From the NCBI GenBank assembly GCA_013398955.1, contig VWPU01004156.1, positions 1 through 64,000 on the forward strand: a stretch of 64,000 nt of DNA, in the 5' to 3' direction. Source of the stretch: Callaeas wilsoni. Taxonomy: Eukaryota > Chordata > Aves > Passeriformes > Callaeidae. The notes beneath the pieces were generated by a model that ran no database searches, was not told where the DNA came from, and was given only the letters and a program-made list of their open reading frames with translations. This document shows positions 21,201 through 31,420 of the stretch, one piece after another (the stretch's first letter is position 1; each line of letters opens with the position of its first letter). The translations under genes and the position numbers were made by a program.

Positions 21201-24200
21201 GTGTTTGCCATGAAGTGTGTGTGTGTGCAGATGGGCAATTACCACATGGCAGCTGGTGTGCTGTGAGCTCATGCCCCGGCTGATCTTGTGGGAACTTGTT
21301 CATTCCCCATGCCCTGTTTCCCAGACATGAAATGAAGGGTAAAGGCCTCAGCCCGCACCCTCTCCAGCCAGGTCCAGGAAAGAAAACCTTGCAGCATACT
21401 CATTCTGGCCAAACAAATCCTTGTCCAGAAAACCCAGACGCTAAGCAAGATGAGTCCTGAAAACATTAAGAGTTCTATGGAGATACTCACGTGTGATGCC
21501 AGAGCTTGAAGAGATGAGCCCTAACATAAGACAAAGGACAAGGGTACTTCTGCACTATCTCCAGATACTCCTCAGCCATCTCCCACACCAATGGGTTCCG
21601 GCCCTCAAACAAAGCTGGGTTGTGAAGGTTACCTTCTAGGGAATGAAAAGAAATACTCAAACTTCCATTTCAGGATTGAAACAAAGGCCAAAATCTCTGC
21701 TCTGGAGTTTGATCATCTCTTTTGTGTTTCTACAGCCAGAGCCACATCACCCACGTACTCTCAAGAAAAACACAGGGTCCATAAAGCTGTAGCCTGACTT
21801 TGGGATACTGTATTTCACTATACAATTCCTAATTGTGCTGAACAGCTCATATTTAATTAAAGTACAGTTTCTAGAAAGGCATCTAACTTTGACACAAAGA
21901 CAGTAAACCAATTAATAAATAGAGAAATCACTGCTTTTGTTGCCCAAAGGTTAAATACTGAAATAACAGGTGTCTTGTCTGTATTGATACTTGTCCGGCC
22001 GAAGTTCACAGATACAGTTTCTCACTGTGCTTTTCTCTACTGGCTTCACAAGCCTTTTGTTAACCAGTATTTTCTAAAAACAAGATTCTACAACCCTTCT
22101 TTACCTGCATGAGTGATTAGAAGCTCTTTCTGATGCCTATCCTATCTCTTCCTGTAGGAAGTTATGCCAATTCTTCCTTGTCCCAACCCAACATGAATCA
22201 CCTGCAGAAGTATTAATCCACAGCTGCACTTAGTTCATCGAGAACCATTCAAAAACTGTTCCGTTGATTAACAGATGTCACAAAAATATTCCAGGACAAC
22301 AGGAGCCCCATATGCCTTTGTCAAGTAATAGATTTGAACTGTCTAGTCAATGGTATTGCAAGTCCGACATAACAATTCTTACGAATCTTAAGTGATTCCT
22401 GGTCCTGGTATGAGATGGTCAGTAGAAAACCAGGGAGAATGGCCACTCAGCTGTCAAGCAAAGCTGTTCACCAAGTCAATCTGACACGAGTTTTTAATAA
22501 ATGTATACGGGGCTGCTAAGAGAATAAGAAACAATTCATATTCTCATCTGTTATGAGTAAAAGTTCTCATTTTTTTTACCTGCACTCATGACGCCATGTA
22601 CTCCTGTCTTACGGATGCATTCTTCCACATCGCTGAGACACTGGATGTTTCCATTTGCAAATACAGGAATGTTTACAGCTTTTCTATACCAGTGAATAGA
22701 ACAGATGCATAAAATTGAGAATTAGAGTCAACTCACACAAATTTGTTTGGTCTTCAATGCCACCGTACACTCTGTTTAAAATCCAGAGTGTTAGCAGGAA
22801 TCCACTAAGACTGGTACTGCTCACTGACCTTACAGCTTGAATGTGCTCCCAAGATGCCACGCCAGCAAGTGGTCCTTTCTGTTCTTTAGTACGGCCATGC
22901 ACAGTCAACAGCTGGAACACAAAATTACATTTACTTTCCACGTGTCTGAACCACTGGAATAAAGCCACTCACAAAAACTTCCTTTCACCCCCTACACTTC
23001 ATGGATGCCACTGAGTTCCTGCTGCTATTTCAACCTTGCAGGGAGTTTAGCAACACAGAAAGATATCAGCAGCTCACCTACCATGGCATGGTTTTAGGCT
23101 CCTTTCATCTTGCTATTCCATGGCATGACAAGATTGTATCATGGGAGAACCTACAGATTTCCTTTTGCACTGGATTCCATTTGTGATTCGCTTTGGAATT
23201 TGTGATATATTGATCTAGCTTTCTACTCAGCAGAAGGTCCAAATACTGTCTCTAACTACAGACCATCTCTTCCAATTTAATTGGAGTTAAATCCCAGAAG
23301 GCTGCCTATTTCTTGTAGTGATACCTTTTGATACCCTTTTTCTTCTACAGTACTGTGGATTTCATGCAGTCACACTGCCTCCTGCAGCACTATGTGAAGA
23401 TTGAGATGCTCAGCCACGGTGAAGGATGCTGCACAGTGCAGTGATTACAAGAGACTGAAATAATCACGTCTTCCGTACCACACTACTGACCTGCGGCCTA
23501 GGACTGCAAATACACAGAATCTGCTGCATCCCTTTTGCTCTGTCTGCAAAATAATGCAGCCTATTCATCTCCACAGTATACCAAGAACTGGTCATCAGAT
23601 ATTTTACACAGAGACATGAGTCCAGTGCAGGAGTAGAGGGAGCAGCTGCCTTCTTACCTGGCAGCCAGCTTTCTCCAGCATCTGTGCATACTTCACTGTC
23701 TTGTCAATGTCCGGGAAAACGCGGATTTTGCATGTGATGGGAACAGAGACCTTCTCGTTAGCCAGTAAAACTGAGAAAGATTGAAAAGACAGGTAAGTGG
23801 GCTGCACAATGCTATGAAAAGTGTCTCCTCTCCTCAAGATCTGATACTGGGTGTGGTATGGAAAAAGCCTGAGAAGTTACTGCTATGCAGTTCTCACAGC
23901 TTAAAAAATCAGCAGTGTCCTCTGCAATCCTTATTGCACAGTTTAATCACATAGCAGTAACACACACAGGAAGCACAAAATCTGCATCCTAACAAGGTGG
24001 CATAAAATAGTCACCCATTTAATAGTCCTAACATTTCCACTGCATCAAGCCTTCACTTTCAAAGACCACCCCCCACAACTTAATTATTGATACAAGTTTA
24101 TTATCATCACAGGCTATTGTATTGTATCCTCCAACATTAACACTTGCTTGTCTACCTTTCCCACAAAAAGTGCTTCACTTCTTTGAAAATTATCACCCAA

Positions 24201-27200
24201 ATAATCATGATAAGTAGAGTCTTATCCATGGCAAACAGAGTCTTATCAAGTGAAGTAGGCTGTGGATGCAATCAAGTAGTAAACGTAGGTTATAGAGTCA
24301 GGGTGAAATCTAGAACAACATGTCAAACTCCCAGTCCTTATACAGTACATGGAATCACAAAAATACTAAAAAGAAAGCTAACAAAGAGAGCCAACAGGAA
24401 AATACTGAGTAATGTTGTATCTGAAATTCTTTTCTCTTCCAGAGCTTGGATATCCAATGTAGGAAGTCACCTGCTGTCTTCTAATCCAAATCTTACGAGC
24501 TCTAATGATAGGTACTTCCCATCACCCTTTCAAAGGAGCAAGCAAGGTGTATACAGGTGCAAGCAGAAAAGAGTGCTCCACCATTTTAAAGGCAGCTGGG
24601 GAAAGAAGTAGGAAGAGGACAGCCTAAGACAACTCTCTTACTAGACAGCCTGGGTTCTCACCCAACTAGATGACCTGGGTTCTCTTCACACCTTGAGGCT
24701 ATTCTGATTTGCATTTTTCTCAACAGCCACATTACATGCTGGGCAAGGAAACACTGTCTTATCTTCCAGGTTCTCAGCAGTGTCTTTGTGCCAAACATCA
24801 CTCAAGATTCCCCACACCACCGGGAATGCAAACAGAAATAAGACTCTCTAACTTCATGGTTCCAACACTTGCTTTGAAGTGGGCTGAAGGCACATTCTCA
24901 GTTCTACAAAATGACCAAAACCTTGCTTTTTGTATCAGTTACAAATGTATTCCTAAAAAAAATATGATACTGTTCACAACAGCTACTGATAGTCTGAAAA
25001 TAATCTACACAAATTAGGAGAAGAAAGGCATAATTTGCTATACTGTGGATAGAAAGAGTACATGGAGTTGATCGGAAAAGGGCAACTGTGGCTTCAAGCA
25101 GAAACACGACTCTTGGCACCTGAGAACTTCAAAGTGAAAAAGTAAAAAAAACTAAGGCACTGGGACTTCTGCTGTTTCTAGAGGTGGAAAGCCACTAAGC
25201 TATCATATGAGACTGGAACTTAATTGAATCACTTTCACCTGAAGTCTGTTTCAGGTACAAAAGTCTTTTAGCAATTCTAGTGTGAGTTTGCAGTGGGATG
25301 CCACCAAGTATCTTGAGGGTGCCACTGGAATACAGTAAGAAATTAAAAAAAAAGAAAAAAGAAAAAAGAAAAAAGAAAAAAAAAGAACGCAACTGCCCCT
25401 TCAACACCCAAACACAACTTTGCCCAAAGAAATATGATGCACCTCCTTTCCACCAAAAAGCTTAAACCTCCTCTCAATAATTAGTTCATCCTATTCCCTC
25501 TCTAAATACTTACTCATTCTCTGAAGAAGATCCCACTCCTCTTGCAGAAATGCTCCATAGTGACCTATGATAAAATAGCATATGACAGACTTGTGCAGAA
25601 GAGTAAGGTCCTGAAGCACAGTTTTCATAAACACTCACAAAGATCCAGCCACTCATATGCCTCACTGGCAGAAACAGAGTTGCTCTGTCCTGCCCCAACT
25701 GGAAGAGTGGGATCATTCTGTTCTCCCTGCCACCCTGGATTTACAGGATAAACAAGGAATCTCCACACCCTACTTTCACTGGTACTCCCCAAGGCTGATG
25801 TGTTGACACTGGCAGCTCAAAGTCCAACTTCTAAGGGTTTATACCAGATGTTTAATGAGTCCCATTAGGATAAAAGATGATCAGACTGAAAGATCTATTT
25901 GCACCACTGTTCATTTTCATTAGTCTTTGAAACGTATTTTAGAAGAAGAATGGGCAGTTACTGAACAAATATTTTCTCAACACCTTAACTGATACAAAAT
26001 TTTCAAACACTGGTTCTGGTCTTCAAACATGCAGTATCTAAGGCATTCAGCAGGTGTAATCCTTTTCTACACTACTGGGAACAAACTCTGTGCAAGTATC
26101 AGAGTTTGGGAAATAGGAGATCCTAAGTGTCTGAATGATGTAATTTTAAGTGCAGTTTTTAAAAAATAGCCTGTTTGAGCAAAAATCAGAAAGAAAATCA
26201 AGCTCTTAATAAAAATAATGTTTCTCAAGGATATTCTAGACACAGGAGGAGCTGCCACTTAAGAGAAACTGGAATTAATTGTGTCAAATTTTTACTTTAG
26301 GTACTTACAAAGCGTTACCTGCTACACTGGGTGTAACTATGTCTGACTTCAGCACTACTGCAGCCCCTCCCCAAGGCTTGATTACGCCCTCTTGATATTT
26401 CACTGCCAACATTCACATTTGAAACACCATTTGCCATTTCTCTGCTTATCCAGGGTTCAGATTTGCACATACCTCTCTTTGCAATCATTTGGGGGCAACC
26501 CAAATTTAGGTCTATGGCATCACAGTAATCCTGAGCCAACAGTGCTGCTTGGACAAACACTTCAGGATCATTGGCACAGAACTGTGAAAACCAAAGAGAA
26601 GTGGAATAATCAGGCAATAGCTTTCTTCAAGTACTGACAAAATGTTATGATGTAGTTATGAAGCAAATACCTGCTACAGAAAACAGGCAAATATGCACAG
26701 TTAATAATACCAAACACTATTTCTCAAAATGATCAAGGGAAGCCATGTGATGTCATCTTTTTGGATTTCAGTAAAGCATTTGATATTGTTTCTCACAGGA
26801 TGGTTCTGGACAGAATGTCCGTCCCACAGCTGGATAAACACACTGTGTGATGGGTGAACAACCGGCTCATGAGCCAAGTGCAAAAGCTGGGATGACATTA
26901 GGCTGGGATGACATTAGGCTGGTGACCAGTTCTGCAGGGCTCCATCTAAGATGGAGCCAGAGCTCTTTATCAGCTTCATCAATGACTTGTAACCTTGCTG
27001 ACATTTGTAACGTTCCTGAGGATACTAAATTGGGAGGAGCTGTCGACTCCCTAGGAGGCACAGAGGCCGTGCAGAGACCCTGACAATCAGAGGGCTCAGC
27101 AATCACCAACCATATGAAGTTTAATAATGACAAGCAGCCTGTTCTGAACCTGCAAAAGGGTGACTCTGTATGTATGGACAGGCAGGGGAACAAAAGGCTG

Positions 27201-28398
27201 GAGAACAGCGCTGAAGAAAGGGACCTGGGGGTCCTGGTTGATGGCAAGTTGAACATCAGTCAGCGGTGCCCTGGCAGCCTCGAGGGCCAGCTGTGTCCTG
27301 GGGAGCATCAGGTCCAGCACTGCCAGCTGGGCCAGGGAAGGGGTTGTCCCACTCTGCTCTGCGCTGGGGCTCCATCACCTTGAGTCCTGGGGACAGTTTG
27401 GGACACCACAATATCAGAAAGATCCAAAGCTATTAGAGAGTGTCCAAAGGAGCCTGCCAACATGGTGAAAGGTCTGGAGGGGCCATATGAGGAGTGGCTG
27501 ATGTCACCTGGCTTGTTTAGCCCAGAGAAGAGGAGACAGAGGGGAGACCCTGTAGAAGTCTGTAACTTCCTCACAAGGGACAGCAGAGGCACAGCTCCAA
27601 TCTCTGCTTTCTGTGACCAGTGACAGGACCTGAGGGAATGTCTGGGGCTGTGTCAGGAGAGGTTTCAGCTGGTTGTTCAGGAAAGGGGTCTTCCCCAGAG
27701 GGTGGTCAGGCACTGAAGATATTCATCTGTGTCTAAAGATGAGGTGCAGGGGACTGAAACCCTGTGAGAAGTCCAGTGCTCCAGGCCCCTGTGGTTAAGA
27801 CAGCAAATCCTCTGCTAAACATGGGATAAGCAGAAAAACACACATCTTCATGAGCTAAGTACTGTCGGCATTTTAATAAGCGGTATTGAGATGAAGAAAA
27901 TGAGACTTCTGTCATCCTATATAACCACGTTAAAATGTGGATGAGGATGACTACCTTCAACTCATGCACATTTGGAAAACGCCTGGATTTGTCAGCACGA
28001 GCGGGGCGGACGGCGCGAGTGCGTCTGGCAATGCTGACTTGCGCCCGCAGCGTAACCCAGGGACGGTGAGCCCAGGGAAGCTCCTCCTGGCAGCCACCGC
28101 CGCCACCGCCGCTCCTGGTGCTGGGGCTGACAGGGCGAGCCGGGGCGGGGGCAGCGCTCACCTGCACGATGAGCGGGCGGTCCTCGGGACAAGCCTCCCC
28201 GTAGAGGTTCTCGCGGCGGTAGTTGGCGTCCCTGAGGAAGACCTGGGCGTGCAGCATCGGTGTGTAGCAGAGCTGGGCGCCGTGGCGGCGGCTCAGCAGC
28301 CTCCAGGCCAGCTCGCTCTGGTCCACCATGGGCGCCACCACGTAGTGGGCGCTCCGCAGCGTCTCCCTCCAGAAGGCTTCCCCGCGCAGCTTCGCCAT
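15238..28398 (-). CDS. DUS1L: tRNA-dihydrouridine(16/17) synthase [NAD(P)+]-like
   Basis: DUS1L is a flavoenzyme that reduces uridines to dihydrouridine in the D-loop of cytosolic tRNA. Exons in transcript order: 28162-28398, 26473-26581, 25514-25564, 23658-23770, 22829-22911, 22580-22683, 21491-21635, 20788-20884, 20333-20421, 19390-19556, 18783-18820, 15718-15793, 15238-15389. All junctions are GT-AG and phases close to one frame of 486 residues (human 473). The TIM-barrel FMN domain begins with [12 protein letters not shown]; the catalytic cysteine sits in LNLGCPQ (codon 26495-26497). TVHGRT and FANGNI are further family motifs. A charged KR-rich stretch (exon 10) precedes a C-terminal cysteine cluster (KCDQCGNPK, then CRGCC, then DCPGHG), possibly metal-binding (inference). 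The start MAKL aligns with human MPKL and follows the CpG island. Confidence 0.96.
15794..18782 (-). other. DUS1L: DUS1L intron between coding exons 11 and 12
   Basis: This 3-kb intron splits the cysteine-rich C-terminal module: CDQCGNPK is upstream and [10 protein letters not shown] downstream. Its 5' half (high coordinates) is mostly a CR1 fragment (17704-18735) that ends only about 50 bases from the donor. It also holds a poly(A) run on the plus strand near 16005-16019. No further exon is visible. Confidence 0.8.
17704..18735 (-). mobile_element. CR1 LINE fragment, 3' end
   Basis: On the minus strand this is the 3' portion of a CR1 non-LTR retrotransposon. The plus strand begins with the reverse of the CR1 terminal octamer repeat (ATTCTATG units, about 17708-17728), followed by the familiar CR1 end: GGTTGGAAGGAGCCTTTAGAGG and later CAACCTCTCTGGGCAACCTG. 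Minus-strand translation near 18500-18690 gives reverse-transcriptase remnants such as [10 protein letters not shown] and [11 protein letters not shown], interrupted by stops. The copy is 5'-truncated and dead, about 1 kb long, and lies antiparallel to nothing: it is in the same orientation as DUS1L, inside its intron. The 5' boundary is approximate. Confidence 0.9.
18824..18855. repeat. (GA)n / (CT)n microsatellite
   Basis: A nearly pure GA dinucleotide run on the plus strand, so CT on the DUS1L sense strand. It directly abuts the AG acceptor of the 38-base DUS1L exon 18783-18820 and supplies that exon's polypyrimidine tract. Confidence 0.95.
23771..25513 (-). other. DUS1L: DUS1L intron between coding exons 3 and 4
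   Basis: This 1.7-kb intron contains an A-rich low-complexity tract with repeated GAAAAAA units (25345-25386). The plus-strand open frame at 24144-24611 has no recognisable protein and no splice logic. I see nothing else. Confidence 0.65.
25345..25386. repeat. (GAAAAAA)n low-complexity tract
   Basis: An A-rich run with regularly spaced G residues, about 42 bases, in a DUS1L intron. Read on the DUS1L sense strand it is a T-rich tract. Confidence 0.9.
26728..27720 (+). mobile_element. CR1 LINE fragment in DUS1L intron 1
   Basis: Plus-strand translation gives CR1 reverse-transcriptase remnants: [13 protein letters not shown] near 26755-26800, a degenerate ADDTKLGG-like stretch ([10 protein letters not shown]) near 27025-27060, then [15 protein letters not shown] near 27215-27260. 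It continues into the 3' region: GTTTAGCCCAGAGAAGAGGAG near 27517 and GTGACAGGACCTGAGGGAATG near 27617. Frameshifts and stops break the frame. It is about 1 kb, opposite in orientation to the host gene DUS1L, and lies wholly inside intron 1. It lacks the terminal octamer repeat, so its 3' end appears truncated. Boundaries are approximate. Confidence 0.88.
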
Positions 28399-29108
28399 CT
28401 CCCGCTTGCTCGCCCGCGCAGCGTTGCGGCAGCTGCCGCCCCGCGCCGCCGCCCCGGGGCTCGCGGCCTGAAGCCCGCAGGCTGCCCCGACCGCTGCGCC
28501 CGGGCCGGGCAACGGCGCAGCCGGACGGTACCACCGCCATCTCGCTCCGGCCGGCTCAGCGGTGCAGCCGCGCGCCGTCCCCTCCAGAAACCGCGGCGCT
28601 GCCAGCAGGGGCCGCGCGCTGCCCGGACCGCCTGAGGGGCGGCTGCCCCCGGGCTTGGGCGGTCTCCTCCCCCCGAGCATGGGCGGTCTCCTCCCTCCGG
28701 GCGTGGGCGGTCTCCCCACTCCGGGCGTGGGCGGTCTCCTCCCCCCGCGCCTGGGCGCTCTCCTCCCCCCGGGCGCGGGCGGTCGCCTCCCTCCGGGCGG
28801 GGGCGGTCCCGCCCCTCCGGGCGTGGCCGGTCTCCCCCCTCCGGGCGCGGGCGGCCTCCCCCCCCCGGGCGCGGGCGGTCGCCTCCCTCCGGGCGGGGGC
28901 GGTCCCGCCCCTCCGGGCGTGGCCGGTCTCCCCCCTCCGGGCGCGGGCGGCCTCCCCCCCCCGGGCGCGGGCGGTCGCCTCCCTCCGGGCGGGGGCGGTC
29001 CCGCCCCTCCGGGCGTGGGCGGTCTCCTCCCCCCGGTTCCGCGGCCGCGCAGGGAGCCCCGGCACTGGGCCGGTGCGCGCCTCGCGCAGCGCGGCCCGGG
29101 CGGCAACA
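28399..29108. promoter_or_regulatory. DUS1L: GC-rich island upstream of DUS1L
   Basis: This region 5' of the DUS1L start codon is extremely rich in G, C and CpG and contains the 24-bp minisatellite described separately. There is no TATA box. The unique part nearest the gene (28399-28650) is the likely transcription start zone, although the start itself cannot be seen. Many GGGCGG boxes favour Sp1/KLF-driven initiation (inference). All long open frames over this island on both strands reflect absence of AT-rich stop codons. Confidence 0.65.
28651..29034. repeat. 24-bp GC-box minisatellite, 16 units
   Basis: Sixteen consecutive 24-base units occupy exactly 384 bases. The consensus is close to GGGCGTGGGCGG followed by TCTCCTCCCTCC. 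From 28771 to 29010 the array is a perfect 96-base higher-order repeat: units 6-9 are identical to units 10-13, and units 14-15 repeat 6-7. Outer units are more diverged. Thirteen units contain GGGCGG. Because 24 is divisible by three and stops are absent, several frames on both strands translate as long proline/glycine- or arginine-rich octapeptide repeats; I do not regard these as proteins. Confidence 0.97.
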
Positions 29109-29498
29109 ATGCCGTCCCTTGGCTCCGAGCCCCGAGGCCCGGGCGTCTTTGAGCACTTCGGCCTCCGCCACAGCCGGTGCCGGGGGGAAGCACTGCAGGA
29201 GCTCGCACAAAGTGAGGGGCCTGTCTTGTGCTTGGTGTCGGATGGTCGGGGCAGAGAGGTGAAAATGGTCCACCTGACTGAACCAAATATAACAGCATCC
29301 ATGACAAAACAGTTCATTCTGCATCATTTTATAAAGCTACTGACCATCACCAGGATGAGCACAGTGGAGGATTTCTTCCAGCACATCAAAAATGCTGCAT
29401 CTCTACTCCAGTCAAAACAGCAATGTAACTTGACTTACAGGACTTCTTTTCTTCAGAAGAGAAAAACTCCAACAAAATCATATAACAAAGCACCATAG
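29109..29498 (+). other. Weak plus-strand ORF candidate, 129 aa
   Basis: An ATG in an ACAATGC context just outside the minisatellite opens a 129-codon frame, in unique sequence of ordinary composition after about 29200. The protein begins [10 protein letters not shown] and contains [15 protein letters not shown] recognise no family. A possible splice donor (GAG|GTGAAA near 29259) lies inside it, so this could be the first exon of a divergent noncoding or coding transcript from the DUS1L island. It could equally be chance. No function is proposed. Confidence 0.2.
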
Positions 29499-31420
29499 CC
29501 TAAGCCGAGTTACATGTACACTCTAATTGCTCAGTAAGCCTGTTAGTCTGTCCATTGAGAAGCCTTCACATTTCAAGTTCATTGTCAAAGCCTGTATTTT
29601 TCCCCCCGTCCAGCTTTCTAGCAGTCATGGCTGTGATGAATTTGCTGCAATAAATAATTACATTTCAAGCTTCTAATTATTTTTCACCATTTTTCATTAT
29701 CTCTCCACAGCCCAAAGAACAAGGTTGCTATTTTAAACATACAGCCTCTGCCCCCCTGCTATCAGCACTCCCCTTTCCTCTGATGCAGCTGCTCCAGGGT
29801 TTTTTATGTTTCTTTTGACCCTGATTTGCAGGCATGATGTCTGGTAACTTGTTTAAGTGCAAAAGAAACAAACACCTGCTTCCTATTCTACCTTAAATCT
29901 TTTGGGTTTTACTTGACCTCCGTCTCAGTACCAGAGGACTTCGCTTTCTGGTAGTGCTATTTAAAGCAACCAGTTCTATGAAACTGTGGCCCTTCTTGCA
30001 TTTTTTTTAAGTACCGTCTTCAGCAAAAGAGGTGTATTTCTTAGCTTTCAGGAAGGTGGTAGACTAGAAAAGGAAAAGAATAGCTTTAATACTGGTGACA
30101 ACATATGCCATGTGCTATACATTCTTGAACTCTTCCTATTGCAGATTTAAGGTATATGGTCCATCATTTCAAAATGGCAATGTGCATTTGTGAGCCTAAG
30201 CAGTTCCCCAGTCAGAGAACTGTTCTTCAGTCTCAAGATTAAGCTCAGCATAGTTTTAGTTTGTGAGAAGGTAGCTGAAAAGGATGGAATGGATCAGCTG
30301 ACAAGAATCCCCACTTCAGTTTCACAAAGAAGAGTAGGTGTGAGAGACTTCACTTCTGTCCTTGTCTTCTCAAAACAAGAAACTGCAATATTGGATTTAG
30401 CCTTCTGATATTATTCTGCATCTATCTAATGGGCTACTGAGAAACAACAAGCAATACCAGCACTAATAAGGTTTTTACTTTTGGCACACTGTTCAGCAGC
30501 CAGTTATATAATGAGTTACATGGCAGCAGCTCATGATCAGATAATTATGGGGAAAAAAAAGCCCTGAACAAAACAACCTTCTGCTTTTCAAATAACAACC
30601 ACAAGAACATTAACAGCATATAAGCTGTAAGTAATTCTTGAGCAACTTCTATGACTAAAACAGTATCTTCAAGCTCTGCTTAGATGAAACCATACATATG
30701 TGTTTATACAGGGAACTTGTCAAACTCCTGCTTGAACAGATGGGACAGCATTAGTCCTTGCTTCCTCCACACAGCCCATTCAGGTATGTTACACACTTTA
30801 GCACAGTACTATTGCACCTGTTTGCTTTAAGTTTCATCACTCCTTCCTTCTTCCTTCCAGTTTTAAACATAACCTTCCAGTATTTAATATAACCAACACA
30901 AGTAGGATTCTTTCACCTTTTTTTTTCAGGCTCACTACAACTGCCAGTAGTTAAACCAAACCACCCAGTCCCTATTTGTTTTATGTAGTATCCTATGCCA
31001 GTAGGTGCAGGGACAGTGTGCAGTAGATGTAATGAAGTCCCATGGTATGCACACTGCTCACACAGCCACTCCAGTATCAGAATCCAGTATCCCTCACACA
31101 TCACACGCTCTCCTCCTTCTGTTACTGGCTAACACTTAGACATCATACCTAAAACTTCAGTGCATTTATACCCATTGCCTATCTAACCCTCAGAGACACC
31201 CTGTGGTAGATGCTATTGGCCCATTTTACAGATGGGAAAAGTGAGGCAGGAGTATTAATGGCTTGACCAATACTGCAAATAAAAGCCCATCTAAGAGTTT
31301 CCACTTCAATACTGTGGTTGTAAATTGGTTGTATCTAAGGTACCAAAATCACGGCAAGAAGAAGCCATGCTTCAGAATACTAAGTCTTCATTATTATTAC
31401 TTTCATTATTTTTATTTCTA
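29499..31420. other. Intergenic interval between DUS1L and FASN
   Basis: AT-richer DNA lying between the GC-rich DUS1L island and the 3' end of FASN. The only element I recognise is the MIR-like SINE relic near 31160-31310. Open frames are short and unremarkable. Confidence 0.6.
31160..31310 (+). mobile_element. MIR-like (CORE-SINE) relic
   Basis: The stretch runs through CCTCAGAGACACCCTGTGG, then CCCATTTTACAGATGGGAAA with AGTGAGGCAGG, and GGCTTGACCAATACTGCAAA. It follows the order and spacing of the MIR SINE core, in which a CCATTTTACAGATGAGGAAA segment is followed by CTGAGGC and a TTGCCCAAGGTCAC-like segment. It is diverged, as expected for an ancient amniote element. The call is from memory of the consensus, and the ends are approximate. 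Confidence 0.55.

Noticed and set aside
24144..24611. 155-codon plus-strand frame inside a DUS1L intron
   Set aside because: Antisense to the intron, no known family, no promoter or poly(A) context.
26728..27720. Possible functional reverse transcriptase in DUS1L intron 1
   Set aside because: Motifs of CR1 RT are visible but separated by stops and frameshifts; it is a dead fragment.
27733..29507. Very long open frames (up to 524 codons) on both strands across the DUS1L island
   Set aside because: They come from the stop-free 24-base GC-rich repeat whose period is divisible by three; frames on both strands are open at once. The only real coding part is DUS1L exon 1 at 28162-28398.
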